Shown: piece after piece, positions 27,287 to 36,335 of the stretch | How positions within the stretch are numbered: position 1 is the stretch's first letter | How the letters are laid out: the number at the start of each line of letters is the position of its first letter | Origin: Ruminiclostridium cellobioparum subsp. termitidis CT1112 | GTDB lineage: Bacteria > Bacillota > Clostridia > Acetivibrionales > DSM-1351 | Reading direction: 5' to 3' | DNA length: 64,000 bases | NCBI RefSeq assembly: GCF_000350485.1 | Contig: NZ_AORV01000016.1 | Location: forward strand, 29,344 to 93,343 | The notes under the pieces: model-generated | What the model saw: only the letters and a program-made list of their open reading frames with translations | Database searches by the model: none | What the model was told of the DNA's origin: nothing | Made by a program: the position numbers and the translations under genes

Positions 27287-27663
27287 TGTAAACCCTCACT
27301 TTCGAAAAAGCATATATCAGACAGCCTATATGGTATTATCAGTTATTTATGTTGTTTTATAGTAATTTATTATATATTACCACTAAAATACTTATATGTC
27401 GATAATAGCCAATTATTTATAACATTTATTTTATAAAAATTTAATAATTTATCCTGTTTATTTAAATCATACTTTGCCTTCGTCGACAATTTATTGCAAT
27501 TGTTTTTAATCGTTTATCCTCGTATTATCATTAACTCAGAGCTTCAGAAAACCGGAATTGAAAATAACAAAAGACCTGTAGAACATTCCACTGTCCTGCA
27601 GGTCTTTTCGAAACATGTTTAATAACAACTTCCTTGTTTTAAGACGGCTGTTTTATATTGTAA
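27287..27663. other. Intergenic region with one terminator
   Basis: This 377-bp AT-rich gap separates the flavodoxin gene from the end of the solute-binding lipoprotein gene. It contains the hairpin listed at 27569-27608. No RNA gene, repeat or additional reading frame was recognised, and no convincing promoter for the flavodoxin gene could be fixed. Confidence 0.5.
27569..27608 (-). terminator. Rho-independent terminator of the ABC operon
   Basis: AAAAGACCTG (27569-27578) pairs perfectly with CAGGTCTTTT (27599-27608). On the minus strand the stem is followed by TTTTGTTATTTTC. It lies about 56 bp after the stop codon at 27664. Confidence 0.8.
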
Positions 27664-30081
27664 TCATTCCCCCAGATAGGTATTTACTCTATCCTGAATC
27701 AGCCTTGTTGTCTCTTCCGCGGATTTTTCACCCGAGAAGAAGGCCTTTGTTTCATCAACTATAATGCTGTTGATATTTTCATCTGCATTTGCAAATTTAT
27801 TCAGTTTTGATATGAATCCGTCAATATAGTCAATATCCGACTGTGACATTGCCGCGGGACTTAGAGAAATATTTCCGTTGGGACCTTTCATCATCATTCT
27901 CGTTTTTCCTCCTGCCGATGCATCTATGGCCTGTTGGGCCTTCTTCAACTGGGCAGCCCTGTTTATTGAAAAGCCTCCGGCATTTCCATTTCCTTTTGAC
28001 TGGGTCATTCCACTCTGGGTGCTCTGTGCCTGTACTTCTTCCGAAATAAGTGTCTTTAGCAGTTCCCAACTCTCAGCCTTATATTTGGAATTATTATTTA
28101 TGGCATATAAAGAACTTGAGGTAAAGGTTTTGCCATTGGAAGCTCCCTCGGAAGGAAGCTCATAAAGACTTAATTTCTCTTTATAAGCGGACTTCATTAA
28201 TGCGTACATATTATAATCCGTGATAGTATACGGATAAAATACCAGTGCTCCTCTGCCTGCGGCATCCAGTACCGAAACCATATCCGTTTTAATACTGCTG
28301 TCGGCCAGGCTGCTGTCGGTGAACGACTTGACTGTGGTAAGGAGTTCAGTAAACTCCTTTGATGTAAAGGCGGCATTCTTCTTTTGTGAATCTATATAAT
28401 TGCTGTAGCTGCCGCCGGTGAAAAGATTTAAAAGCTCCATAGGGCCTACTGCCGGCAATGCAGCCCTGCTGCCGCCGTCCCCGCTGTTTTGTGTGACTTT
28501 TCCGGCTATCGACTTAAAATCTTCCCAGGTCCATTTGGTACTGTCTATTTTGATTGACTCCTGATCAAGTACTTCCTGGTTTGCCATTAAAATATTGAAG
28601 GAGAATTCTGTGGGAAGTACATACAGTTTATTATCCGACTTTAATGCATCCATGATATTTGTATAATAATTGTTTATATCAAAATCTTTATCATTGTCCA
28701 TAATATCACTTATATTTGCAAGAATATTTTTGGATACATAGTTTTCATAGGGTAAGCCTGCAGCTGAAATTATATCCGGCCCATTACCCGAGAGTATCTG
28801 TGTATTCAGATTTTTAACGTAAGTCTCATAATCACTGCCGCTATTGTCCTGGCCTGGATAGGTCTGAACATCGATGCGGTACCCGGGATGCTCCTTCTGA
28901 TACTTACCTGCGGCCATTTCAAGTGCTCTGTTTGACTGCGGGACTGAAACAGTGATAGTTTTCTTTTCCTTTATTGAACTGCTGCCGCTGTCTTTTGAAT
29001 ACCTGTATATTTCATATTTAATCTCCCCGCCGGTCACAATAACTTTTCCGTCTTTTGCTCCTCCGGTTACAGTTTTTCCAGAGGGAGCGCCATCTCCTGC
29101 CTTATCCGGGCTTCCGCCATCAGCGGGTGTTATCTTACCTCCGCCGGAAGGTGCCGAACTTGAAGTTACAAATATATTTCCTGCAGCATCCATACAAAGA
29201 TCAATAATGTTGTATCCAGCGGCCAAAATGGTATAATCTTTGAAATCAATAGCTGTTTCAATTAATTTACCGGTGGAATCATATCTGGTAATATTCTGGC
29301 TGCTCATATGATAAATGGATTTGTCAGCTTTCGAATACCTTATTTTATCTGAACCTATCATATACATTCCTGAATTTTGAGACGGCAAATCAACCGCCCA
29401 GATGCTTTTACCCGTGGCTGCATCAAGTTTCTCGATGGTTTTCTTACCCATGCCGAAATTGCCCGCTATTATATTGCCATCAGCATCGATATCCAGACTT
29501 TCATACTGCAGGCTGCCAAGTGTTCTTAACTTCTGTCCGTCCTTTCCCAGTACCTGAATATTTTTTGTGGGATCTGTCAAATAAATATTGCCGGCTGAAT
29601 CTACGGCAATATCTGAATAACCTGCGGCAGCCATTGCACCATCCCCCGGTCTGCTGAGAACGTCCAGTTCAAAATTCTGTTTGACCTCTCCTCCGGAGCC
29701 CAGCACTGTGAGGTTTTGAACAATATTATTCTGCTGCTGTTCACTTGAGAGCACATAGATATTATCCTGTGCGTCAAGGGCAAAGGCTCTTACATTTCCT
29801 GCAAGGCTGCAGCTGAATTCGGTTCCGGGCACCCCATCCGGACTTAAAGTTACAAATCTGCCGGCTTCTCCGACTCCCCTGTCAAAAAACACAAGCTGGT
29901 TTTCTGAATTGACCCTGCTGCTTACAGGCCACTTCAAACCTGAACTGCCGCCGATCTCCGTTTCAATATACCTTGCTGCATTTTCCTCCTGTGACTGCCT
30001 GCTGCTTTTGTCATTTCCGCAGGCTGAAACACTTACAGTAAGTGCCAATGCCAAAAATATACCTAGAATCCTTTTAAACAT
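27664..30081 (-). CDS. Lipoprotein fusing an NHL/beta-propeller domain to an extracellular solute-binding domain
   Basis: The protein has 805 residues, about twice the length of a normal solute-binding protein. It has a lipobox signal (VSAC, Cys21). Residues about 50-310 contain repeated short units such as DAQDNIYVL, DSAGNIYLTD, DADGNIIAG and DAAGNIFVT, typical of NHL-like beta-propellers. A Gly/Pro/Lys-rich linker near 310-350 leads to a family-1-type solute-binding domain, with TVSVPQSNRALEMAAGKYQKEHPGY-like strands and a later NSGDGGSRAALP segment. The solute-binding part should feed the two sugar-type permeases upstream in the operon. The propeller may add ligand or cell-wall recognition, which is inference. 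The start codon directly abuts the stop of the MacB-like gene. The ligand is unknown. Confidence 0.85.
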   Translation of the reverse strand: MFKRILGIFLALALTVSVSACGNDKSSRQSQEENAARYIETEIGGSSGLKWPVSSRVNSENQLVFFDRGVGEAGRFVTLSPDGVPGTEFSCSLAGNVRAFALDAQDNIYVLSSEQQQNNIVQNLTVLGSGGEVKQNFELDVLSRPGDGAMAAAGYSDIAVDSAGNIYLTDPTKNIQVLGKDGQKLRTLGSLQYESLDIDADGNIIAGNFGMGKKTIEKLDAATGKSIWAVDLPSQNSGMYMIGSDKIRYSKADKSIYHMSSQNITRYDSTGKLIETAIDFKDYTILAAGYNIIDLCMDAAGNIFVTSSSAPSGGGKITPADGGSPDKAGDGAPSGKTVTGGAKDGKVIVTGGEIKYEIYRYSKDSGSSSIKEKKTITVSVPQSNRALEMAAGKYQKEHPGYRIDVQTYPGQDNSGSDYETYVKNLNTQILSGNGPDIISAAGLPYENYVSKNILANISDIMDNDKDFDINNYYTNIMDALKSDNKLYVLPTEFSFNILMANQEVLDQESIKIDSTKWTWEDFKSIAGKVTQNSGDGGSRAALPAVGPMELLNLFTGGSYSNYIDSQKKNAAFTSKEFTELLTTVKSFTDSSLADSSIKTDMVSVLDAAGRGALVFYPYTITDYNMYALMKSAYKEKLSLYELPSEGASNGKTFTSSSLYAINNNSKYKAESWELLKTLISEEVQAQSTQSGMTQSKGNGNAGGFSINRAAQLKKAQQAIDASAGGKTRMMMKGPNGNISLSPAAMSQSDIDYIDGFISKLNKFANADENINSIIVDETKAFFSGEKSAEETTRLIQDRVNTYLGE

Positions 30082-31476
30082 TTAAATACCACTTTCCTCT
30101 CTCTTTGAATTAAATAAAATTTTTATGTATATAAAGGCCCACACCACCAGAATACTTTTTATATCCGGCATAAAGGGCAGGTCTGCAAAAAACGCCGTCA
30201 TAGCCAGAATTGCCAGTGAAACAGCCATAAGTACGGCAAAAACTGCCGTCATTCCCTTGATATCAATGCTTAAATAGCTCGACTCGCGAAATCCCGCATA
30301 TAAAAACACGGCTCCCAACACAGCTGAAATAAAAACAATAAAATCCAACAGAATATTTGAAGTATTCACAAGCAGTTCCGGACGTGAGGCTATATATCCC
30401 ATATTCTGCACGCTTCCCTGAATTGCGGCTTTAAGCAGGTCTTGATAATACGAAATATTTATCAGCTCATCGGGAATATAATTTGGAGGAATGTAAAGTT
30501 CAAACCTGATACCGAGCCATAAAAGAACAATGCCGGCAGCAGACAGGAGCATTTCAAGTAAGCAGGCTCCAATGTAAGCAAGGCTGGATTTTACAACATT
30601 TAATATATAATCGGTTCTGCAGCCGGCGCTTATGTGTGAGTACAGCCTTGACAGAGTTTTTTTCAGGTACAGCGTTAAAGCAATTATGGATACTGCTCCC
30701 AGGACAAACGGATATAGCTTGGGCAATTGCTTCATTAAGGCAAGTTTTATATTATAATCGCTTAAGCTGTAGTTTGAAGGATTTTTCCCTATCTGCCTCA
30801 AGGCCGATGAAATACTGTTCCTGTTCTGATCCAGAGTGGAGGCATCTCCGGTCCTGATCTGAAGAGTCTCTATACCTGCCGTGCAGTCCAGTTCCAGCAT
30901 TACTCCAACCGGTATGTAAACCTGGGAAATACCGCTGTCGGTCAGTTTTCCCATAAGAGAGTCATCTTTTTTGACAACTCCCGTAATTATGAAAACAGCT
31001 CCGAAAATTTCGAGTTTCTGACCAGTCACATTTGCTGTTTTAAATATATCCAATGCCAGATCATAATCTATTACTGCAACCATTGCTCCTTCTTCTTCCT
31101 GTCTGGAAGTTATAAAACTGCCTTTTTCAAGTGATACATCAGTAAACTTTGGATATCTGCTGTCAACACCGTTTATACTTGCAGGATAAACTATACTGTT
31201 GAAGGACACGGAATTATTGATCAGGCCCGACCGGGCGGCAGCACTGATATCCTTGTTTGAAAGCTCTTTTTCAAGCCTGGTGACCTCATCCATTGTAAAT
31301 GTATTTAACCCCTTGGGGTCCAGCTGTTTTTTCACAGCTACCATCACCTTTTGCAGGGAGTAATCCCCATTAAGCTCCAGGCATTTCTCAATAAGTCCTC
31401 CTCCAAGGACAATACCTGAAAGTGTAAATAGTACACCGAAGAAAGATAACAACCATAGTGCTTTGCTTTTTTTCAT
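30082..31476 (-). CDS. MacB/FtsX-like ABC permease subunit
   Basis: The protein has 464 residues. An N-terminal membrane helix (about 7-28) is followed by an extracytoplasmic domain of about 220 residues resembling the MacB periplasmic core, with GSFITSRQEEEGAMVAVID and a later GAVFIITGVVKK strand. C-terminal membrane helices follow, near 255-275, 290-320, 375-395 and 410-450. MacB/FtsX-type proteins couple cytoplasmic ATP use to work on substrates outside the membrane. No ATPase domain is fused here and none is encoded in the operon. The gene follows the HlyD-like adaptor gene by 14 bp with a GGAG site and abuts the next gene, so translation is probably coupled. The substrate is unknown. Confidence 0.75.
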   Translation of the reverse strand: MKKSKALWLLSFFGVLFTLSGIVLGGGLIEKCLELNGDYSLQKVMVAVKKQLDPKGLNTFTMDEVTRLEKELSNKDISAAARSGLINNSVSFNSIVYPASINGVDSRYPKFTDVSLEKGSFITSRQEEEGAMVAVIDYDLALDIFKTANVTGQKLEIFGAVFIITGVVKKDDSLMGKLTDSGISQVYIPVGVMLELDCTAGIETLQIRTGDASTLDQNRNSISSALRQIGKNPSNYSLSDYNIKLALMKQLPKLYPFVLGAVSIIALTLYLKKTLSRLYSHISAGCRTDYILNVVKSSLAYIGACLLEMLLSAAGIVLLWLGIRFELYIPPNYIPDELINISYYQDLLKAAIQGSVQNMGYIASRPELLVNTSNILLDFIVFISAVLGAVFLYAGFRESSYLSIDIKGMTAVFAVLMAVSLAILAMTAFFADLPFMPDIKSILVVWAFIYIKILFNSKREESGI

Positions 31477-31490
31477 AATAATCTCTGCTC

Positions 31491-32804
31491 CTATTCGGCT
31501 ATTCTTACACGCGATCCGTCGGACAGGGGTTTATCGCTGTCTGAAACAATCTTATCTGCAGAGGTCACTCCACTTAGAACAGCAGTCTTTACGTTATCGG
31601 AATCGCCAATATTTACAATTACTTTTTCAACATAAAACTCATTTCCCAGAGTACCTTTTCGTTCCTTGAGCACATATACAAAATTCCCGTCATTATCCTG
31701 TCCCACTGCCGAATTTGAAACAAGTGTCCTATATGAACCCATACCCTTCTTAATATTTGCCGTGCCGCTTTCACCCCCCATTAAATCTTCTGCGCTTATA
31801 TCAATGAGAACGTTCTTTTTTACTCCCATTTGCTGTTGATTATCCTTAAGCTGGCTGACCACACCCTTAATGGTTCTGTTCCCCGAGCTTATTGTCAGCT
31901 CGGCTTCATCACCCGGCTCTATATATTCTGCGGCACTTATGTCAACGGCGGCAGTGAATTGGAAGCCGCCTTTTGCATCGGCGATTTTGTACAAGGGCTG
32001 GGATGAATTGGCAGTCATGCCTTCGGAATAATATAGTTCTGTTATTATTCCGTCGCAGGGAGCCGACACCGTACTCATACCGGCCTGCTTCCGAAGTTCA
32101 TCTATTTTCCGCTGCGCAATGCTGATATTCAGTCTGGTAGTTTCAATGTCTCTTTTATTGTTTTCAATATCTCTTTTGTTGTCCGATAAGGCTTTTTCCC
32201 TGTTATTCTTCGCTATTTCAAATTCGGTATTTGCGTTTTCACAGGCTGTTTTTGCATCGGCCAGTTCATTGGCGGCAGCAGCTCCCATTTCATACAGGCT
32301 TTTGCTGTCTTCGTAGTTTCTGCCTGCTTTTTCAACACTCTGCCTTGCAAGTTCAACTGCCTTGTCAAGATTTAAAAGACTTTGGGGCGACCCTGCCTCT
32401 TTCAGCTTTTCACCGGTGTCGAGAAGCTTTTCCAGACTTAACTCCAGCTGGGCAAACTTATCCTGTTCATCTTTTATTTGATTTTCCAGCTCCGAGGTAT
32501 CAAGGGTCAGAAGCTTTTGTCCCTGCTTTACGGTGTCTCCGACCTTAACCGTGATTTCGGTCACTTTCATACTGGATTTAACATACAGGTCATGAAAGGA
32601 TTTTGCCTCAACCTTTCCTGTCCCCGAAACCTCTTTTATCAACGCACCGCTGGCAGCGGTTTCATAAGTCACTTTGGGAAGAGTAAAGCTGTTTATTGAA
32701 TTTGAAAAAAATGTCAAAAGCAGTATTACTGCCAGAAATATTACCGTAGCTTTTCCCATAAGCCTTCTGCGGCCTGTTTTTTCATTCTCTTCTAATGCAT
32801 TCAT
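31491..32804 (-). CDS. HlyD/MacA-family efflux adaptor (membrane fusion protein)
   Basis: The ATG at 32804 is preferred because GGAGG lies upstream; a GTG at 32822 would place that site inside the gene. The product has 437 residues with one N-terminal membrane helix (about 15-35). The lipoyl-like half is VTEITVKVGDTVKQGQKLLTLD near 90. A long alpha-helical coiled coil (about 105-230, rich in Leu, Glu, Lys and Ala) precedes the second lipoyl half (VSAPCDGIITELYYSEG near 240), then beta-barrel and membrane-proximal domains. Such proteins bridge an ABC exporter to the outside, and in Gram-positive bacteria they pair with MacB-like permeases, as in the next gene. It follows the import-type permease genes by about 100 bp in the same operon. 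Confidence 0.88.
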   Translation of the reverse strand: MNALEENEKTGRRRLMGKATVIFLAVILLLTFFSNSINSFTLPKVTYETAASGALIKEVSGTGKVEAKSFHDLYVKSSMKVTEITVKVGDTVKQGQKLLTLDTSELENQIKDEQDKFAQLELSLEKLLDTGEKLKEAGSPQSLLNLDKAVELARQSVEKAGRNYEDSKSLYEMGAAAANELADAKTACENANTEFEIAKNNREKALSDNKRDIENNKRDIETTRLNISIAQRKIDELRKQAGMSTVSAPCDGIITELYYSEGMTANSSQPLYKIADAKGGFQFTAAVDISAAEYIEPGDEAELTISSGNRTIKGVVSQLKDNQQQMGVKKNVLIDISAEDLMGGESGTANIKKGMGSYRTLVSNSAVGQDNDGNFVYVLKERKGTLGNEFYVEKVIVNIGDSDNVKTAVLSGVTSADKIVSDSDKPLSDGSRVRIAE

Positions 32805-32908
32805 GTTTTGTTCTACCTCCACGTCAATGTTTTTTTATAACGCAATGGCCCCGTTATAATTTTTGCGAATTGCTGAAGTAAATTGACAGAATCTCTGCAA
32901 TTCCCGGA

Positions 32909-33805
32909 TTAACCCTTAAGGCCCGAAAGCTGAATCCCCTGTACCAGATAGTTCTCCCCGTAAAGGAATACCAGCAGCATGGGCAGCATGTATATCGTGG
33001 AGGCTGCAAAGGCTATGCCCCGTTCACCTTCGTTTATGCTGGACAGATAGATCGAGAGGGGATGCTTGTTTACATCCTGTAAAAATACAAGGGGCTGCTC
33101 AACCATATTCCAGTTATCTATGAAAACCAGAATTGCCAGAGCCGCCAGTCCGGTTTTTGACATGGGAAGGATAATGCTGCAGAAAATCCTGAACTGATTG
33201 GCTCCATCCACTTTGGCAGATTCTATATAGGCATCGGGTATGTACATCATGAACTGCCTCATTAAAAATACTCCAAATGTACTGAATATGCCGGGAAGTA
33301 TAATGGACAAATAGTTTCCCATAAGGCCCAATTTACCGACCATGATATAATTGGGAACCAGAGTAACCTGAAAAGGCATCATCATGATGATGATATACGC
33401 AAAGAACAATTTGTCCCGGAAAATGAACTTTTGTTTTGAAAAGGCATATGCTGCCATTGATGCCACCAGCAGCTGGCCCAATATTATGGGTGCTGCCAGA
33501 AACACCGAATTCCAGAACTTGATGAGAAACTGCGTTTCTTTTATTAGGACATAGTAATATTGCTTTATAGTCACCATGGAAGGGATTAATTTAACATCGG
33601 CATATTTACCTGCAAAAGAATTCTTTTCCGGTACCTGATCTTTTACTGCGACCATGCTGTAGCTGTCAGTTATTTCCTGCTCACTCATAAAGGAATTTGT
33701 AACAGTAAGCAGCAGCGGAAATAAAATGATTATGGCCATGACAAACAAAAAAACCGACAATATTGTTTTTTCAAGCTCTTTATAAAACTGGCGCCTGGTA
33801 CCCAT
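32909..33805 (-). CDS. Carbohydrate-type ABC importer permease (MalG/UgpE family)
   Basis: The protein has 298 residues and six predicted membrane helices. It has an extended first extracytoplasmic loop and the EAA-like cytoplasmic coupling loop DAYIESAKVDGANQFRIFCSIILPMSKTG near 190-218. The KVDGA and IILP signature is standard for MalG-type subunits that contact the ATPase. It forms a heterodimer with the product of the preceding gene, whose stop lies 5 bp from this start. The ATG is preceded by GGAGGG. The transported compound is unknown. No MalK/UgpC ATPase is encoded nearby, so a housekeeping ATPase elsewhere would have to serve it. Confidence 0.92.
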   Translation of the reverse strand: MGTRRQFYKELEKTILSVFLFVMAIIILFPLLLTVTNSFMSEQEITDSYSMVAVKDQVPEKNSFAGKYADVKLIPSMVTIKQYYYVLIKETQFLIKFWNSVFLAAPIILGQLLVASMAAYAFSKQKFIFRDKLFFAYIIIMMMPFQVTLVPNYIMVGKLGLMGNYLSIILPGIFSTFGVFLMRQFMMYIPDAYIESAKVDGANQFRIFCSIILPMSKTGLAALAILVFIDNWNMVEQPLVFLQDVNKHPLSIYLSSINEGERGIAFAASTIYMLPMLLVFLYGENYLVQGIQLSGLKG

Positions 33806-33810
33806 ACTTT

Positions 33811-34671
33811 CTACCCTCCGATTGTACTGCCGATTTTTCTTTCAAGGTTAAACACTATCAAAACCAGCATGTAAATGAACACTGCCATGATAAAAGCCGC
33901 CGAAGTAAGTTTCTGGTAATCCAGGGATGAGAACATATTGTTCATATAATGCTGCAGCATATATATGCTGTTTTGAGGATACGCACCCGAAATCAGGTAG
34001 GTCTCCCTGAATACCTTGAAGGAGTTGATAATGGACATTACAAATATGAAAAATGCGGCAGGAGTAAGATATACCAGTGTAATATTGGTGAACTTGCGCC
34101 AGCTGCCGGCGCCGTCAATATCGGCCACTTCGTAGTATTCCCGGGGTATATTCTGCAAACTTGCAAGGAATAGCACCATGTTGTATCCAATATTCTTCCA
34201 GAGATATACAATTATTACTACAAGCCTTGCATAATCGGTTTTCATCCAGTCAATGGGCGAAAAACCAAGGGAGGATATCAGACTGTTTATGGAACCGTTA
34301 ATATCAAACAATATCTGCCAAACCAGGACCACAGAGGCCACAGGAACCACAAGCGGTACAATGAAGGCGGTGCGCAGAAGGTTTTTCCGGTATATATCCC
34401 TGTTCAGCAAAAGCGCCAGCCCCAGGGAAAGTAAAATGTTAAGGGGCACGCTGACTGCCGTAAAAGTCAGAGTATTGTAACCTGCTCTTAAAAAAACGGG
34501 ATTTTTCAGAAGCTCAATATAGTTTTTCAACCCCACAAAACTGCCCCCTACCGGGCTGTCTACAAATGAATAGTATAATCCGCCCACAAACGGTATGAAA
34601 TAAAAAATTGAAAAACCAACAATACTTGGTGCCAGAAATAAAACCGGCGTAATGTTTTTTGGCTTTGGCAT
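33811..34671 (-). CDS. Carbohydrate-type ABC importer permease (MalF/UgpA family)
   Basis: The protein has 286 residues and six predicted membrane helices. The coupling loop reads EYYEVADIDGAGSWRKFTNITLVYLTP near 185, matching the EAA motif of MalF/UgpA permeases. The ATG at 34671 is chosen over the TTG one codon earlier because GAGGAGG sits 6-7 bases upstream. This is the first gene of the five-gene operon and follows a promoter with three repeated BlaI-type operators. The partner permease, a solute-binding fusion lipoprotein and efflux-type subunits lie downstream. Expression is therefore probably derepressed by the BlaI/BlaR1-like pair encoded just upstream. Confidence 0.92.
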   Translation of the reverse strand: MPKPKNITPVLFLAPSIVGFSIFYFIPFVGGLYYSFVDSPVGGSFVGLKNYIELLKNPVFLRAGYNTLTFTAVSVPLNILLSLGLALLLNRDIYRKNLLRTAFIVPLVVPVASVVLVWQILFDINGSINSLISSLGFSPIDWMKTDYARLVVIIVYLWKNIGYNMVLFLASLQNIPREYYEVADIDGAGSWRKFTNITLVYLTPAAFFIFVMSIINSFKVFRETYLISGAYPQNSIYMLQHYMNNMFSSLDYQKLTSAAFIMAVFIYMLVLIVFNLERKIGSTIGG

Positions 34672-34719
34672 CAATATCCTCCTCTATAGCTTATTTATCA
34701 ACTGGTAGTCCGCAGCCTA

Positions 34720-34792
34720 ACTACCACAATAGTCACGTTCGAAATAATACTACTGCAATAGTCATTCTTTGTCAATTGACTATTGGAATAGT
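34720..34792 (-). promoter_or_regulatory. Promoter of the ABC operon with three phased BlaI-type operators
   Basis: The minus-strand promoter is TTGACA (34770-34775), 17-bp spacer, TAGTAT (34747-34752). Three 14-bp copies of ACTAYNNNAATAGT lie at 34720-34733, 34749-34762 and 34779-34792, starting 29 and 30 bp apart, which is close to three helical turns. The middle copy covers the -10 region, and the others flank the promoter. A fourth copy precedes the blaI-like gene. The pattern suits a dimeric winged-helix repressor binding the same DNA face. Confidence 0.8.
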
Positions 34793-34843
34793 TAATAATT
34801 AGTTAATAATTAGTTTACAAATTTTGAATTATGGGGCATATAA

Positions 34844-34886
34844 AAAAGGTTATGGTCAGATTTCTTTAATCTGTCCATAACCTTTT
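34844..34886 (-). terminator. Terminator of the blaI-blaR1-like unit
   Basis: An inverted repeat of about 18 bp (AAAAGGTTATGG... with ...CCATAACCTTTT) with a short loop lies about 25 bp after the BlaR1-like stop and before the promoter of the ABC operon. The two units are therefore transcribed separately. Confidence 0.75.
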
Positions 34887-34911
34887 AATAAAACCGGCTG
34901 AAACCAGGTCT

Positions 34912-36327
34912 TTAAGAGGCTTGTTTTTTATCCTGGATCAAAAGTCTTGTAACCCTGTTATTATTTACAACCACGCTCCCCACTATGGTGCCGTCGGCGT
35001 CCTTTAAAGCTATGTATGCATCGCTGCCTGCCGGATCTGTGGTACCTGCATTATCTGTGGTACCTGTAGCAATTATTTGACCATCTGCATCCTTTACGGT
35101 AACTTTTCCGTTTTGGCCGATTTCGGCACGGTACAAGGGGGGCCTGGCAACCTTCCCGTATTTCAGAATTTCAGGAACGGCAACATCCAGCTTCTTAATG
35201 ATATTTCCGTCGGCATCGGTCAAATCAGCCTTGCCGTCACTGCCAAGAACTGCTGTGCTTACCACTTTACCCCCGGCATTTTTCACGGTAATTTTTCCAT
35301 TTTCATCAAGCTGGTAACTGTACCTGCCGCCTTCTACAGTACTGAATTCTCCGTTTAACTTGAAAATGAAATTCGCCGTGCTCTTTATAAAAACAGAGGC
35401 CGCACCTGTAATCAGCAGCAGGGATAATACAATGCTTATTACTGAGGTCTTCCGGAATTTCATAATTGAAATTATTCTTTCCTCTGTGGCATTTCTGCTA
35501 AAATTGCTGTAAAGCGGAGTAAAGCCGGATTTCCTTTGGGCCATTTCAATTAATGACATGGCGTAGTCCGTTTTTTTATTCTTACCATATATCCTAATTA
35601 CCTTTTCATCGCAGGCAATCTCCATATCTCTGTTCGACAGTACATACATAACCCATACCAAAGGGTTGAACCAGTGAAAGCAAAGCGTAAAAACAAGTAC
35701 AAATTTCCACAGGGCATCAAACCGCCTGATATGCACCAGTTCATGGGTGAGTATAAAATTTAGCTGTGCTTCATTATCAAAGTCCATCTGCTTTGGAAGT
35801 ATGATCCTGGGCTTTATAACTCCATAAGTAAGAGGTGTTGATATTTTATCGGATACTAAGATTCTTATTTTCCGCTTAAGCTTTTGCTTACTCAGCCACT
35901 TATCAATCAAAAACTTATCCCTGGCAGGAAGGGCGGTTCTTACCTCCCTGTGGCCCCTGTAAAGGAAAAAGGCGAATATAGCGGCTGTAATGGCTACTCC
36001 CGCCATCCACACAAATATATATGAATCAAACAGTACAGCGGTATTAATACCAAAATGCTCGGTACCCTGGAAAAAAAACACCCTTTTAATCTGATCTCCA
36101 TCTGGCAATGCAGTCGGCTTAATCAAAAATCCGGTCAGATATTTTTTTAATATATTATTAATACCAAAATTCAAAGGAATTGAAAAAGGGATCATCAGCC
36201 TCAGCAAAGCTATGCCCCAGAGTATTATGAACATGGTTTTCGGCAGTCTGTTAATGGCAAACAGCCTGATTAAAACTATTGATATAATAAGAATTCCGGC
36301 CGAAGCACTCATTTGCAGTATATCCAT
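34912..36327 (-). CDS. BlaR1/MecR1-like membrane metallopeptidase sensor (M56 family)
   Basis: The product has 471 residues from the ATG at 36327, which has GTGAGG 6 bases ahead. A GTG at 36339 overlapping the blaI stop is an alternative. The N-terminal half has several membrane helices and an M56 zinc peptidase site, HELVH near 193, followed by FNPLVWVMY and a conserved Glu in NRDMEIACDE. In BlaR1 this peptidase inactivates the BlaI repressor after ligand sensing. After a helix near 295-315, the extracellular part (about 320-470) is not a penicillin-binding domain. It consists of repeated short beta units with the pattern GKxTVKDADGxII. What it senses is unknown. It is translationally coupled to the BlaI-like gene. 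Confidence 0.85.
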   Translation of the reverse strand: MDILQMSASAGILIISIVLIRLFAINRLPKTMFIILWGIALLRLMIPFSIPLNFGINNILKKYLTGFLIKPTALPDGDQIKRVFFFQGTEHFGINTAVLFDSYIFVWMAGVAITAAIFAFFLYRGHREVRTALPARDKFLIDKWLSKQKLKRKIRILVSDKISTPLTYGVIKPRIILPKQMDFDNEAQLNFILTHELVHIRRFDALWKFVLVFTLCFHWFNPLVWVMYVLSNRDMEIACDEKVIRIYGKNKKTDYAMSLIEMAQRKSGFTPLYSNFSRNATEERIISIMKFRKTSVISIVLSLLLITGAASVFIKSTANFIFKLNGEFSTVEGGRYSYQLDENGKITVKNAGGKVVSTAVLGSDGKADLTDADGNIIKKLDVAVPEILKYGKVARPPLYRAEIGQNGKVTVKDADGQIIATGTTDNAGTTDPAGSDAYIALKDADGTIVGSVVVNNNRVTRLLIQDKKQAS

Positions 36328-36335
36328 AAATAACC

